Below are positions 45,256 through 55,717 of a stretch of DNA of 63,605 nucleotides, one piece after another; within the stretch, counting starts at the first letter, position 1; every line of letters starts with the position of its first letter. The DNA is from Alphaproteobacteria bacterium (GTDB lineage: Bacteria > Pseudomonadota > Alphaproteobacteria > JAEUKQ01 > JAIBAD01). Both the position numbers and the translations under genes were made by a program. The stretch is taken from positions 1 through 63,605 of the forward strand of contig JAIBAD010000003.1 of the NCBI GenBank assembly GCA_019695395.1, given 5' to 3'. The notes beneath the pieces were generated by a model. It did no database searches. It was not told the origin of the DNA and saw only the letters and a list, made by a program, of their open reading frames with translations.

Positions 45256-46440
45256 TTAACTGTATAAATCGAAAAAACGTTGATGTTCTTTTAAAGCATA
45301 GCGATCTGTCATACCAGCTATGTAATCTGTAACCACTCTGGCCGTTAAAAATGTTTTGGAATGATCACATTTTTTTTGCCAATCTGAAGGTAAACATTCT
45401 GGTTTATTAAAGTACAGGTCAAATAAATCTTTAACAACAACTTTCGCTTTGGTACTCATACGATTTACCTTATAATGTCTATACATATGATTAAATAAAA
45501 ATCTTTTTAAAAGTATTTGATTTTCATTCATTTCTTCAGAAAAATTAATTAAAGATATCTTAGCATTCCTAATATCACTAATTGATAAAGGATTTAGTTG
45601 GCTTAATCTATATTTACTTTCATCAATTAAATCTGTCACCATAAGATGAATAAGACGACGAATTAATTCATGAATAAAACGGGCACGTTCGAGATTAGGG
45701 TATGTTTTTATAATTTCATCTAATACTTTAGCAATCCAAGGCACTTGATATAAATCTTGGATATCAAATAACCCTGCCCTTAACCCATCATCAAGATCAT
45801 GATTATTATAGGCTATATCATCAGCTAAAGCAGCAATCTGAGCTTCTAAACTTGGCCATGTATCCAATTCTAGATCTTGTTTTTCTTGGGAATATGCAAT
45901 GACACTTTTAAAACTTGTATCTGTATAATAAAGAGATAGATTTTTTTGTTCAGTTATTATTGGACCATTATGCTTAACGATACCTTCTAATGTTTCCCAA
46001 GTTAAATTTAAGCCATCAAATTCTGCATATTTTTGTTCAAGTTCTGTCACAATACGGAACGTTTGAACATTATGATTAAATCCATCATAAGGTTGCATAA
46101 CTTCAGCCAACGCTTCTTCCCCTGCATGACCAAAGGGTGAATGGCCAAAATCATGAGCCAAAGCCAATGCTTCTGCTAAATCTTGATTTAAATTTAAAAT
46201 TTGGCTTATGGTACGCGCAATTTGTGCTACTTCCAAACTATGTGTTAACCTTGTTCGATAATAATCGCCTTCATGATACACAAAAACTTGGGTTTTATAC
46301 TGAAGACGTCTAAAAGCACCACTATGTATAATACGATCACGGTCCCTTTGGAAAACAGATCGAAAAGAACTTTCGGATTCAGAATATAAGCGACCACGAC
46401 TATGGTCAGCAAAAGAAGCATAAGATACTAAATTATACAC
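45256..46440 (-). CDS. dgt: Deoxyguanosinetriphosphate triphosphohydrolase-like protein
   Basis: 394 residues. HD-domain enzyme hydrolysing dNTPs to the deoxynucleoside and tripolyphosphate. Key residues: FRRLQYKTQVF, RTRLTHSLEVAQIARTI (first metal His), ALALAHDFGHSPFGHAGEEAL (HD pair) and DDIAYNNHDLDDGLRAGL (last Asp). Start is GTG. Divergent from erpA with 165 bases between. The length is that of the alphaproteobacterial dGTPase-like form. Confidence 0.94.
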   Translation of the reverse strand: MYNLVSYASFADHSRGRLYSESESSFRSVFQRDRDRIIHSGAFRRLQYKTQVFVYHEGDYYRTRLTHSLEVAQIARTISQILNLNQDLAEALALAHDFGHSPFGHAGEEALAEVMQPYDGFNHNVQTFRIVTELEQKYAEFDGLNLTWETLEGIVKHNGPIITEQKNLSLYYTDTSFKSVIAYSQEKQDLELDTWPSLEAQIAALADDIAYNNHDLDDGLRAGLFDIQDLYQVPWIAKVLDEIIKTYPNLERARFIHELIRRLIHLMVTDLIDESKYRLSQLNPLSISDIRNAKISLINFSEEMNENQILLKRFLFNHMYRHYKVNRMSTKAKVVVKDLFDLYFNKPECLPSDWQKKCDHSKTFLTARVVTDYIAGMTDRYALKEHQRFFDLYS

Positions 46441-46605
46441 ATAAAATACCTTTTAAAATCCATTTCATCGTTTTATTGATTAATTTTCTATATCTTACAA
46501 GTATTTGATGATATTTTAATCAAAATAATTTTGACTTTCCTTTATAAAATACTACATACAATATATACCCTTTAGGATTAACCCTAATTTGTTGAATAGA
46601 ATAAT

Positions 46606-46959
46606 ATGGCAATAACTCAACCGAATTTAACAGATTCTTTGACCTTGACACCTGAAGCAAAGGCGCGTCTTTTACTAATGTTACGTCAAGAAATGGATCA
46701 TAAAGCAAAATTCAGAATCAGCATAACTGGCGGTGGATGTTCTGGGTTCCAATATAATTTTAGTTTTGATTCTGAAGAACATGAAGATGATCTCATTATC
46801 AATTTTAATGATGTATCTCTTATTGTCGATCAAACATCATTTGAATTAATTAAAGGTTGTGAAATAGATTTTGTTGAAAATCTTTCCAGTAGTTCCTTTA
46901 AAATTAAGAATCCCAATGCTGCCACATCATGTGGATGTGGACATTCCTTTTCTTTGTAA
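46606..46959 (+). CDS. erpA: Iron-sulfur cluster insertion protein ErpA / A-type carrier
   Basis: 117 residues. A-type Fe-S carrier that delivers clusters to apoproteins. The three conserved cysteines are Cys45 (GGGCSGFQY), Cys109 and Cys111 (SCGCGHSF). Length and the spacing of the HesB-like signature fit ErpA. It leads the rightward xth-ispDF-cinA run; xth follows after 7 bases. Confidence 0.93.
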   Translation: MAITQPNLTDSLTLTPEAKARLLLMLRQEMDHKAKFRISITGGGCSGFQYNFSFDSEEHEDDLIINFNDVSLIVDQTSFELIKGCEIDFVENLSSSSFKIKNPNAATSCGCGHSFSL

Positions 46960-46966
46960 ATTAAAA

Positions 46967-47764
46967 ATGACAGAAGTTAAAATAGTAAGTTGGAATGTCA
47001 ATTCCATCAAAATGCGTTTAATAAATGTTTTAAACTGGCTTCAAAAAAACCCTTGCGATGTCGTTCTTTTGCAAGAAATTAAAACTATAGATGAAAAATT
47101 TCCTTTTAGTGAATTCGAAGATCTTGGATATAATATAAAAGTCGTGGGCCAGAAAAGTTATAATGGCGTTTGTATTTTATCCCGCCACCCCATGACAATT
47201 GAACAAACAAAATTACCTGGATCTGATCATGATGAACAGGCACGCTATTTAGAAGCTTTAATTGAACCTAAAAATTATTCACCCTTCCGGGTTGCTTCTT
47301 TATACGCGCCAAATGGCAATCCTGTTCATAGCGAAAAATTTCCCTATAAAATAACCTGGATGGATCGTTTAATTGTTCATGCAAAAACCCTTCTTTCCTA
47401 TGAAGAAATTCTAGTTTTAGCTGGTGATTATAATATTATACCTGATGATTGTGATGTTTATGATCCTGTTGCTTGGGCCGACGATGCACTCTTCTGTAAA
47501 GAAAGCAAAAATAAGTTTTATGAATTATGTCATCTTGGTTTAACAGATGCCTTACGTTTATTTCATCAAACTGGCATTCATTATAGCTTTTGGGATTATA
47601 CAGGTGGACATTGGCAAAAAAATGAAGGATTAAGAATAGATCATATGCTTTTATCCCCTTTAGCCACAGATCGTGTTACATCATGTTTTATAGATAAAGA
47701 ACCACGTGGTTGGGATAAACCATCTGATCATGCTCCCATATGGTGTACACTTAACCTTGCTTAA
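46967..47764 (+). CDS. xth: Exodeoxyribonuclease III
   Basis: 265 residues. AP endonuclease / 3'-exonuclease for base-excision repair. Motifs: IVSWNVNSIKMR (catalytic Asn), VVLLQEIKT (metal Glu), LYAPNGNP, LAGDYNIIPDDCDV and the last His/Asp in SDHAPIWCTL. The open frame extends upstream into erpA; the ATG at 46967 gives the standard N-terminus MTEVKIVSWN. Confidence 0.95.
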   Translation: MTEVKIVSWNVNSIKMRLINVLNWLQKNPCDVVLLQEIKTIDEKFPFSEFEDLGYNIKVVGQKSYNGVCILSRHPMTIEQTKLPGSDHDEQARYLEALIEPKNYSPFRVASLYAPNGNPVHSEKFPYKITWMDRLIVHAKTLLSYEEILVLAGDYNIIPDDCDVYDPVAWADDALFCKESKNKFYELCHLGLTDALRLFHQTGIHYSFWDYTGGHWQKNEGLRIDHMLLSPLATDRVTSCFIDKEPRGWDKPSDHAPIWCTLNLA

Positions 47765-47782
47765 TTATTATTTAAAAGTTTA

Positions 47783-48943
47783 ATGATGAAAATTATTGCT
47801 CTTATTGTTGCAGCTGGAACGAGCCAACGTTTTGGGACAAAAATTCCTAAACAATATTCGCTTTTAAACCATAAAAATTTATTGCGTTATAGTGTTGAAA
47901 CAATGATGACCCATCCTTTAATTGATACAGTTAAGATCGTTATTCATCCTGATCATCAAGATTTATATAAAAAAGCTGTTAAAGGATTAGAGCTTCCCCC
48001 ACCTATTCTTGGGGGCCACACACGACAAGAATCTGTTTTTAATGGATTAAAAGAAATTGATCCTTCATCTTGTCATTATGTTTTAATTCATGATGCAGCA
48101 AGACCATTTATTGATCATCAATTAATTACAGATTTAATTGAAGAAGTTCAAAAAAATAAAGCTGTTATTCCGCTTATACCAGCAACAGATACGCTTAAAA
48201 AAATAGAGTCTAATGGGATTATTGATCAAACATTAGACCGAAATTTAATTGGATGCGCCCAAACCCCCCAAGCATTTGAGTATAGAATAATTTTAGAAGC
48301 CCATAAGAAAGCATGCCATCTTTCTTTAACTGATGATGCATCCATTGCAGAAGCCGCAAATATCAAAGTTTATACAATTCCTGGTAGAGAGGAAAATTTC
48401 AAAGTGACAACATTAAGCGATTTTAAACGTGCTGAAGCAGTCATAAATCATTCTTATGAATATCGTACAGGCCAAGGTTTTGATGTTCATCGTTTTATGC
48501 CAGGTGATTTTATTACATTATGTGGCGTCCAGATTCCTTATCATCAAAAACTTGAAGGACATTCTGATGCCGATGTTGGACTACATGCTTTAACCGATGC
48601 TTTACTCGCAACCTTAAGTGCCGGCGATATTGGTCACCATTTCCCCCCAAGTGATCCCCAGTGGAAAGGCGCAGATTCAACCATTTTCTTAAAACATGCA
48701 TCCCAACTTATTTATGAAAAACAAGGCCACATTATCCATATTGATATAACTATTATAGCTGAAGCACCAAAAGTTGGACCCCATCGCCTGACTATGGTTA
48801 ATAGATTAGCGGATCTCCTACAGCTTTCGACAGATAGAATAAGTATTAAAGCAACCACAACCGAAGGACTGGGTTTTACGGGTAGAAAAGAGGGTATTGC
48901 CGCTCAAGCAATAGCTACAGTAAAATTACCTGTCATTCCATAA
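47783..48943 (+). CDS. ispDF: Bifunctional IspD/IspF isoprenoid enzyme
   Basis: 386 residues. Fusion of 2-C-methylerythritol 4-phosphate cytidylyltransferase (IspD, about 1-220; AAGTSQRFGTKIPKQYSLL, IHDAARPFI, DDASIAE) and 2-C-methylerythritol 2,4-cyclodiphosphate synthase (IspF, about 227-386; GQGFDVHRF, LEGHSDADVGLHALTDALL, TTEGLGFTGRKEGIAA). Two steps of the MEP isoprenoid pathway. The fusion is usual in Alphaproteobacteria. Confidence 0.96.
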   Translation: MMKIIALIVAAGTSQRFGTKIPKQYSLLNHKNLLRYSVETMMTHPLIDTVKIVIHPDHQDLYKKAVKGLELPPPILGGHTRQESVFNGLKEIDPSSCHYVLIHDAARPFIDHQLITDLIEEVQKNKAVIPLIPATDTLKKIESNGIIDQTLDRNLIGCAQTPQAFEYRIILEAHKKACHLSLTDDASIAEAANIKVYTIPGREENFKVTTLSDFKRAEAVINHSYEYRTGQGFDVHRFMPGDFITLCGVQIPYHQKLEGHSDADVGLHALTDALLATLSAGDIGHHFPPSDPQWKGADSTIFLKHASQLIYEKQGHIIHIDITIIAEAPKVGPHRLTMVNRLADLLQLSTDRISIKATTTEGLGFTGRKEGIAAQAIATVKLPVIP

Positions 48944-48953
48944 ATATACTAAT

Positions 48954-49442
48954 ATGCTATCAATCAAGCTTTTAAAAAAAACAGCTGAACTTTTGTCTTT
49001 ATGCCAATACAAAAAAATCAAAATTGCGACAGCTGAAAGCTGTACAGGTGGCCTACTTGCAGCCCACTTAACAGAAATAGCGGGTGCTTCTTCTGTATTT
49101 ATACATGGTTTTATTACTTATTCAAATGAAGCTAAAATTAACTTTTTAGATGTTCCTGCTGTCCTACTTAAAAAATATGGCGCTGTAAGTCAACAAGCCG
49201 CTTATGCTATGGCTCACGGGTGTATAAAAAAAACCCAGACCGATTTAGTCATTTCAGTTACAGGTATTGCAGGTCCAGATGGTGGTTCAGACCAAAAACC
49301 CATTGGTACAGTTTACTTTTGTGGACTTAATTCTATCAATTATAGCATTGAAAAACACTATATATTTAAAGGTAACCGCACCGATATAAGATTAAATGCT
49401 GTCAAAGAAGCGCTTGAAATTTTATACAATTTAGCAAAATAA
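48954..49442 (+). CDS. CinA C-terminal domain amidohydrolase (nicotinamide-nucleotide amidase, PncC)
   Basis: 162 residues. IATAESCTGGLLAAHLTEIAG with the conserved Ser (ESCTGG), FITYSNEAKINFLDV, VSQQAAYAMAHG and SVTGIAGPDGGSDQKPIGTVYF are the signatures of the stand-alone CinA C-domain that deamidates NMN. Located 10 bases after ispDF; convergent with ratA. Confidence 0.92.
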   Translation: MLSIKLLKKTAELLSLCQYKKIKIATAESCTGGLLAAHLTEIAGASSVFIHGFITYSNEAKINFLDVPAVLLKKYGAVSQQAAYAMAHGCIKKTQTDLVISVTGIAGPDGGSDQKPIGTVYFCGLNSINYSIEKHYIFKGNRTDIRLNAVKEALEILYNLAK

Positions 49443-49450
49443 GAGATTAA

Positions 49451-49888
49451 TTATTTTCCATAAAGATGATGTGCTCTATTTTCAAAAGCAGAAACCATTT
49501 TTTTTACGGCTTCATCAAATAACAAACCCATTAATTTTTCTAAAATTAATGATTTAAATTTAAATTCAACAAAAAAATCAATTTCTGTCTCATTGACATT
49601 ATGATTTTTAAATATCCAATAATTATGTAAATATTGAAATGGACCATTAATATAGCTTACTTCAATTTTTAGATTATCATGATCATAGTTTACATGACTG
49701 GTAAATTTTTCACGAAACATACGGAATCCAATCACAAGATCAGCAATAATTTTGTTATTTGTTTTTTCACGTATAATAGCAGCCAAACACCAAGGTAAAA
49801 ATTCAGGATAACGTTCTATATCTAAAACAAGATTAAAAAGCTGTTCTGGTTTATAGGGTAAAAAACGACTTTCTTGGTGGCGATGCAT
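49451..49888 (-). CDS. RatA / Coq10-like START-domain protein
   Basis: 145 residues. Polyketide-cyclase/START fold with LPYKPEQLFNLVLDIERYPEFLPWCLAA at the N-terminus, similar to mitochondrial Coq10 and the bacterial RatA group. In Alphaproteobacteria it is conserved behind lipA. A ubiquinone-binding role is the best guess from Coq10. 25 bases after lipA in the pdh run. Confidence 0.9.
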   Translation of the reverse strand: MHRHQESRFLPYKPEQLFNLVLDIERYPEFLPWCLAAIIREKTNNKIIADLVIGFRMFREKFTSHVNYDHDNLKIEVSYINGPFQYLHNYWIFKNHNVNETEIDFFVEFKFKSLILEKLMGLLFDEAVKKMVSAFENRAHHLYGK

Positions 49889-49913
49889 AATATATTCAAA
49901 ATTTGTAACTAGT

Positions 49914-50852
49914 TTAGTTTGCCAAGAATTTTTCTAATTTTGCTTGTTTAAGTTTTAAAAAATCTTCTCCAGCATGATGAGATGATCTCGTTAAAGGAGA
50001 CGCAGATACCATTAAAAAACCCTTACCATATGCCATTTGCTGATAGCTTAAAAATTCATCAGGTGTAACAAATTGATCAATAGGCGCATGTTTGGGTGTT
50101 GGTTGCAAATATTGGCCTATAGTTAAAAAATCAACATCTGCTATTCTTAAATCATCCATAACTTGATAAATTTCTTCCTTTTCTTCGCCTAATCCTACCA
50201 TCAAACCAGATTTAGTAAAAAGTGTAGAATCTAATTGTTTAACTTTTGCTAATACTTGTAAAGAATTAAAATAACGCGCACCAGGTCTGATTTTAGGATA
50301 TAATCTTGGCACCGTTTCAAGATTATGATTAAAAACATCAGGCTTAGCTTCAACAATTTTTTCTACTGCTTTTTCTTTGCGTAAAAAATCGGGAGTTAAG
50401 ACTTCAATCGTAGTTTTAGGATTAAGTTTTCTTATTTCTTTTATAACTTGGGCAAAATGGCCAGCACCACCATCGTCTAAATCATCACGATCAACTGATG
50501 TAATAACTACATGATTGAGTTCTAATTTTTGAACAGCTATTGCAACATGCTCAGGTTCATGTGGATCAAGCTGATCAGGCTTTCCTGTCGCCACATTACA
50601 AAAAGCACAAGCTCGTGTGCAGACACTACCTAAAATCATAAAAGTAGCATGTTTTTGCTTCCAACATTCTCCAATATTTGGACATGCTGCTTCTTCACAT
50701 ACTGTATGAAGATTATACTGACGTACCAAATCCCTGGTATTTTGATATTCTTTTGATAAAGGCGCTTTCACACGTAACCATTCAGGTTTACGTAAAGGAC
50801 TTGTCGTTGGATTAGATTGTTTTTCAGGATGGCGTATAGGTGATACTGGCAT
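49914..50852 (-). CDS. lipA: Lipoyl synthase
   Basis: 312 residues. Radical-SAM enzyme inserting two sulfurs into octanoyl groups on E2 proteins. Both cluster motifs are visible: auxiliary [12 protein letters not shown] and radical-SAM [35 protein letters not shown] and the C-terminal RSSHHAGE are conserved. Sits just behind lpd, so it can lipoylate the adjacent pyruvate dehydrogenase E2. Confidence 0.97.
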   Translation of the reverse strand: MPVSPIRHPEKQSNPTTSPLRKPEWLRVKAPLSKEYQNTRDLVRQYNLHTVCEEAACPNIGECWKQKHATFMILGSVCTRACAFCNVATGKPDQLDPHEPEHVAIAVQKLELNHVVITSVDRDDLDDGGAGHFAQVIKEIRKLNPKTTIEVLTPDFLRKEKAVEKIVEAKPDVFNHNLETVPRLYPKIRPGARYFNSLQVLAKVKQLDSTLFTKSGLMVGLGEEKEEIYQVMDDLRIADVDFLTIGQYLQPTPKHAPIDQFVTPDEFLSYQQMAYGKGFLMVSASPLTRSSHHAGEDFLKLKQAKLEKFLAN

Positions 50853-50892
50853 ATGGATTTAAAACTCTACAAACACATAATATCATAATTTA

Positions 50893-52293
50893 TTATATAT
50901 GAATAGCTTGATCATAAGCATCTAAAACAGCTTCATGCATCATTTCTGATAAAGTGGGATGTGGAAAAATTGTCTGCATAAGTTCAGCTTCGGTTGTCTC
51001 TAAAGTTTTGGCAACTGTATAACCTTGAATTAATTCTGTGACCTCGGCACCAATCATGTGGGCACCCAATAATTCACCTGTTTTTTCATCAAAAATTGTT
51101 TTTACTAAACCTTCAGTCTCACCCAAAGCGATAGCTTTTCCATTTCCTACATAGGGAAATTTTCCAACTTTAATTTTATACCCTGCTTTTAATGCAGATT
51201 TTTCTGTCATTCCAACGCTGGCAATTTGAGGGATAGAATAAGTGCAACCTGGTATTAAATTCATATCAAGGGGATGTAAATTTTTTATTCCAGCTATATA
51301 TTCAACACACAACACTGCTTCATGACTAGCTTTATGGGCTAACCACGGTGCACCAGCCACATCCCCAATGGCATAAATACCCTTTTCTGCGGTTTGGCAA
51401 AATTTATCAACTTCAATATGATTATTAGCAATTTTTACTTTAGTATGTTCTAATCCCAAATCTTCAACATTACCAACAATACCAACAGCCATAATGACCT
51501 TTTCAACAATTAATTCTACAGTTTTACCCTGATTATCTATAACAGCTGTTATATTATGTCCTGATTTTTTTAAATTTTTTAATGATGCGTTCGTCATTAT
51601 TTTAATACTCTGCTTTTCAAAAGTTTTACGCGCCAACTGGGCTATTTCTTCATCTTCAACAGGTAAAATTTGGGGGGCAATTTCAACGACAGTAACATCC
51701 ACACCAAAGGTACGATAAAAACTGGCAAATTCTATGCCAATAGCACCACTACCTACAATCAACATTGATTTTGGTAATGTCAAAGGAAGTAATGCTTCTT
51801 TATACGTCCAAACTTGTTTTCCATCTGGTTCTATGCCGGGTAAAATCCTGGGTCTTGCCCCTGTTGCAATAATAATATGGGATGCTGTAACTTCAGCAAT
51901 TTGGTCTTTTTTATTAAAAACAGCGATTTTACTTGATGATTGAAATTTTGCATGACCATCAATAATTTGTACTTTGTTTTTTTTAAGAAGATGCTTAACA
52001 CCCATTGACAAACGCTCGGCTACTTTACGGCTTCGGGCAACAATTTTATTCATATCAAAGCTTTGCTGCTTGATTACAAACCCATAATCTTCCGCATGAT
52101 TAAAAAGATGTTGAATTTCAGCAGAACGTAATAACGCTTTGGTTGGAATACATCCCCAATTCAAACAAATACCCCCAAGATGTTCTTTTTCTATTAATCC
52201 AACCTTCATCCCCAATTGTGCGGCACGAATAGCTGCAACGTAACCACCGGGACCACCACCAATAACCACTAAATCAAAAATTATCTTATCCAT
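50893..52293 (-). CDS. lpd: Dihydrolipoyl dehydrogenase
   Basis: 466 residues. E3 component: reoxidises dihydrolipoamide with NAD. FAD-binding GGGPGGYVAAIRAAQLG (about 12-28), the redox disulfide GGICLNWGCIPTKAL, NAD-binding GSGAIGIEFASFYRTFG, AIGDVAGAPWLAHKASHE and the catalytic His in IFPHPTLSEMMHEA. Follows pdhC by 27 bases. Confidence 0.97.
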   Translation of the reverse strand: MDKIIFDLVVIGGGPGGYVAAIRAAQLGMKVGLIEKEHLGGICLNWGCIPTKALLRSAEIQHLFNHAEDYGFVIKQQSFDMNKIVARSRKVAERLSMGVKHLLKKNKVQIIDGHAKFQSSSKIAVFNKKDQIAEVTASHIIIATGARPRILPGIEPDGKQVWTYKEALLPLTLPKSMLIVGSGAIGIEFASFYRTFGVDVTVVEIAPQILPVEDEEIAQLARKTFEKQSIKIMTNASLKNLKKSGHNITAVIDNQGKTVELIVEKVIMAVGIVGNVEDLGLEHTKVKIANNHIEVDKFCQTAEKGIYAIGDVAGAPWLAHKASHEAVLCVEYIAGIKNLHPLDMNLIPGCTYSIPQIASVGMTEKSALKAGYKIKVGKFPYVGNGKAIALGETEGLVKTIFDEKTGELLGAHMIGAEVTELIQGYTVAKTLETTEAELMQTIFPHPTLSEMMHEAVLDAYDQAIHI

Positions 52294-52320
52294 AAAATTT
52301 TACCTTTTATCTAACATTTT

Positions 52321-53622
52321 TTAAAGCATTAATATTAATGGGTCTTCTATTAATTTTTTAAAGGCTGCAAAAAACTCGGCACCTACAGCACCATCAATCA
52401 CACGGTGATCAACGGATAATGTACAGCTCATTTGTGTGGCAATGCTTAAAGCCCCTGCTTTTACAACAGGGCGCTGTTCACCCATACCAACAGCCAAGAT
52501 AGCACCTTGAGGTGGGTTAATAATCGCAGAAAATTCTCTAATCCCATACATACCTAAATTTGATAAAGAAAATGTTCCGCCCTGAAATTCTTCTGGTTTC
52601 AATTTACCTTCACGTGCGCGGTTAGCTAGATCTTTCATTTCCTGGGATATTGTACCTAAACCTTTTGAACCCGCATTTTTTATAATGGGAGTAATTAATC
52701 CACCTGGTATAGCAACTGCAACAGCAATATCAGCTCTTTGATAGAGATGCACCGCTTCATCTGTCCAACTTGCATTAGCTTCTGGAACTTTATGTAAAGC
52801 CAAAGCTGCAGCTTTGATAATAAAATCATTCACAGAAAGCTTTAATTCCGCACGCGTATTTAATTCCGCACGCAATTTAAGCAACGCATCTAAATCACAA
52901 TCTATTTTAAGATAAAAATGGGGTGCTTCTTGTTTTGCCTGTAAAAGACGTCTGGCAATAATTTTGCGCATCGCTGTGTGAGGTATCTCTTTATAAGGTG
53001 GATAGTCCAATTGATTTACTATACCCTTAACTTCGGGTTTAGAGTTAGATTGCGTTTGGGTAATGTTACCACCATCAACTCCGAGATGTTTTTCAACATC
53101 CGCTTTCACGATACGTCCATTTGGACCTGTCCCTATTACTGTTGTTAAATCAATATTAGAATTTTGGGCAATTCGTTTAGCAAGGGGACTAATAAAAGTA
53201 CGATACTTTGAATCCTGATCAGAAATTAGTTTTGGTTGAACAGTCGTATTAGAAACATTATTTTGTGCTACGGCTTTTTTATCTTGGCCACTACTTTCTT
53301 TTGCATCAAGGGATTTAGCTTTTTCAGTTTTTACTGAATTAGAAGAATTGATGTCTTTATCCAAAGCCGATTTATCTTCACCTTCTTCTAATAATAAAGC
53401 TATAACTTGATTAACAGGTACAGCTTGCGTTCCTTCTGGTATAAGAATTTTTCCCAAAATACCTTCATCTGCAGCCTCTACTTCCATGGTAGCTTTGTCT
53501 GTTTCTATTTCTGCTAACACATCACCCGATTTAACTTGATCACCTTCTTTTTTATGCCATGTTACAAGATTACCTTCGGTCATTGTAGGTGATAAAGCAG
53601 GCATTAAAATTTTAATCGTCAT
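52321..53622 (-). CDS. pdhC: Pyruvate dehydrogenase E2 (dihydrolipoamide acetyltransferase)
   Basis: 433 residues. One lipoyl domain (about 1-78, lipoyl-Lys in [13 protein letters not shown]), a Lys/Ser/Asp-rich linker, an E1/E3-binding domain (about 143-180, [20 protein letters not shown]) and the acyltransferase core (about 210-433) with catalytic His-Asp in [13 protein letters not shown]. One lipoyl domain is usual for this group. Confidence 0.96.
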   Translation of the reverse strand: MTIKILMPALSPTMTEGNLVTWHKKEGDQVKSGDVLAEIETDKATMEVEAADEGILGKILIPEGTQAVPVNQVIALLLEEGEDKSALDKDINSSNSVKTEKAKSLDAKESSGQDKKAVAQNNVSNTTVQPKLISDQDSKYRTFISPLAKRIAQNSNIDLTTVIGTGPNGRIVKADVEKHLGVDGGNITQTQSNSKPEVKGIVNQLDYPPYKEIPHTAMRKIIARRLLQAKQEAPHFYLKIDCDLDALLKLRAELNTRAELKLSVNDFIIKAAALALHKVPEANASWTDEAVHLYQRADIAVAVAIPGGLITPIIKNAGSKGLGTISQEMKDLANRAREGKLKPEEFQGGTFSLSNLGMYGIREFSAIINPPQGAILAVGMGEQRPVVKAGALSIATQMSCTLSVDHRVIDGAVGAEFFAAFKKLIEDPLILML

Positions 53623-53634
53623 AATAAAAAATCC

Positions 53635-54666
53635 TTATGAGGCAGTTGGATTATAGTAACAAACTTGTTGAACAGCCTTAACAATAGATGCAACGTCAGG
53701 CAAAGCCAGTTTTTCTAAATTTGCAGCATAAGGTAAAGGCACATCAACACCAGCCACTCTCATAACTGGTGCATCCAGCCAATCAAAAGCTTGTTCTGTA
53801 ACCACAGCTGACAATTCAGACCCTATACCTGCTACTGGCCACCCTTCTTCAACAGTAACTAACCGATTAGTTTTTTGAACAGATTTAATAATCGTTGGGT
53901 AATCAAGAGGGCGAAGTGTACGTAAATCAATAACCTCACAATCAATATTTTGTGTTTTTAATTGTTCTGCTGCTTGTAAGGCTAACCCAACTGGGCGAGA
54001 GAAAGAAACAATAGTTACATCCCTACCTTGACGCACAATATTTGCTTTACCTATTTCAATAATATGATCTTTATCTACTGGAGCATCAAAACTTTGGCCA
54101 TATAAAATCTCATTTTCAAGAAAAATAACTGGATTAGGATCACGGATCGCTGATTTTAATAATCCCTTTGCATCTGAAGCTGACCAGGGCGCAATAACCT
54201 TGAGACCAGGACAATGTGCATACCAGCTTGCATAGCATTGTGAATGTTGAGCAGCAACCCTACTTGCTGCACCATTTGGTCCACGAAAAACTATGGAACA
54301 TCCTAATTGACCACCTGACATATACAATGTTTTTGCCGCAGAATTAATAATTTGATCAATAGCCTGCATCGCAAAATTAAATGTCATAAATTCAACAATA
54401 GGTTTTAATCCAAAAAAAGCGGCACCCACAGCAAGACCTGCGAACCCTTGTTCCGTAATTGGGGTATCAATGACACGTTTGGGACCAAATTCATCTAGTA
54501 ATCCTTGACTTACCTTATATGCTCCTTGATATTCTCCAACCTCTTCCCCTAAAAGAAAAACCTTGGGTTCACGGCGCATTTCTTCGGCCATTGCATCACG
54601 TAAAGCTTCACGCACAGTGATTTGATTGTTTTCTGTAGAATTTTTGTTTTCAAAATTATTAGACAT
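53635..54666 (-). CDS. pdhB: Pyruvate dehydrogenase E1 beta
   Basis: 343 residues. TPP-dependent E1, beta chain: [70 protein letters not shown] and the C-terminal transketolase domain ([14 protein letters not shown]). Unlike many alphaproteobacterial PdhB, it lacks an N-terminal lipoyl domain, so lipoylation relies on PdhC alone. Confidence 0.95.
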   Translation of the reverse strand: MSNNFENKNSTENNQITVREALRDAMAEEMRREPKVFLLGEEVGEYQGAYKVSQGLLDEFGPKRVIDTPITEQGFAGLAVGAAFFGLKPIVEFMTFNFAMQAIDQIINSAAKTLYMSGGQLGCSIVFRGPNGAASRVAAQHSQCYASWYAHCPGLKVIAPWSASDAKGLLKSAIRDPNPVIFLENEILYGQSFDAPVDKDHIIEIGKANIVRQGRDVTIVSFSRPVGLALQAAEQLKTQNIDCEVIDLRTLRPLDYPTIIKSVQKTNRLVTVEEGWPVAGIGSELSAVVTEQAFDWLDAPVMRVAGVDVPLPYAANLEKLALPDVASIVKAVQQVCYYNPTAS

Positions 54667-54697
54667 AATTATTGCTTTTCACATTAAATATTAAAAA

Positions 54698-55717
54698 CTA
54701 AGCAGGAATTAAAACATCAGTATAAAGTTCTGAAGGAGCAGGTTCAGGACTTTTTTCAGCAAAATCAGCTGCGTCTGTTACAATATTTCTAATTTCTTTT
54801 TCTAAAACCTTAAGTTGCTCTTCATCCGCAAAGCCTTCTTTCAAAAGGATTTCTTTAAAGCGATCAATTGGATCATGTTCTTGACGCATTTTTGTTACCT
54901 CTTCCTTTGTCCTATAGCGTCCTGGATCTGACATGGAATGGCCACGATATCGATATGTTATCATTTCTAAAATAAATGGACCTTGGCCTGAACGAGCATA
55001 AGCTACAGCTTTCTCTGCTGCCTCTTTTACTAAAAGTATATCCATACCATCAACTTGTAACCCTGGTATACCGTAAACTTCACCTCTTTTATATAAGTCA
55101 TGTGTAGCAGAGGCACGAGTCACACTCGTCCCCATGCCATATCTATTATTTTCAATAATATAAATAACCGGCAACTTCCATAAAGCTGCCATATTAAAAC
55201 TTTCATATACTTGACCTTGATTAATAGCCCCATCACCGAGATAGGTTAAGCAAACTCGTCCATCATTAAGATAGTGATGGGCAAAAGCCAAACCAGTTCC
55301 TAATGGAATTTGTGCTCCAACAATACCATGGCCACCAAAAAAGTTTTTTTCCCGGCTAAACATATGCATGGATCCACCTTTACCACGTGAATATCCACCC
55401 TCTCTCCCTGTAAGTTCTGCCATAACACCACGTGGATCCATACCACATGCCAACATATGACCATGGTCACGATAACTTGTAATAACTGTATCTGTAGGAT
55501 TGATTGCAGCTTGTACACCTGCAACAACAGCTTCTTGCCCAATATAAAGGTGACAAAATCCGCCTATTAATCCCATTCCATATAATTGGCCAGCTTTTTC
55601 TTCAAAACGTCTAATCAATACCATCAATTTATAATAATTTAAATATTCTGCTGAATCTTGGGATTTTAATAAAGAACTGTATGGATGTGTTTTAGCTTTT
55701 TTCGATTCTTTTGGCAT
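54698..55717 (-). CDS. pdhA: Pyruvate dehydrogenase E1 alpha
   Basis: 339 residues. TPP-binding subunit: YYKLMVLIRRFEEKAGQLYGMG, YRDHGHMLACGMDP, GKGGSMHMFS, and the TPP/Mg motif GDGAINQGQVYESFN (about 173-187) followed by IENNRYGMGTS. RYRGHSMSDPGRYRT is the phosphorylation-loop region. First gene of pdhA-pdhB-pdhC-lpd-lipA-ratA. A 306-bp gap upstream should hold the promoter. Confidence 0.97.
   Translation of the reverse strand: MPKESKKAKTHPYSSLLKSQDSAEYLNYYKLMVLIRRFEEKAGQLYGMGLIGGFCHLYIGQEAVVAGVQAAINPTDTVITSYRDHGHMLACGMDPRGVMAELTGREGGYSRGKGGSMHMFSREKNFFGGHGIVGAQIPLGTGLAFAHHYLNDGRVCLTYLGDGAINQGQVYESFNMAALWKLPVIYIIENNRYGMGTSVTRASATHDLYKRGEVYGIPGLQVDGMDILLVKEAAEKAVAYARSGQGPFILEMITYRYRGHSMSDPGRYRTKEEVTKMRQEHDPIDRFKEILLKEGFADEEQLKVLEKEIRNIVTDAADFAEKSPEPAPSELYTDVLIPA

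Noticed and set aside
46871-46966. 32-residue N-terminal extension of exonuclease III
   Set aside because: It lies inside erpA in another frame; the standard N-terminus begins at the ATG at 46967.
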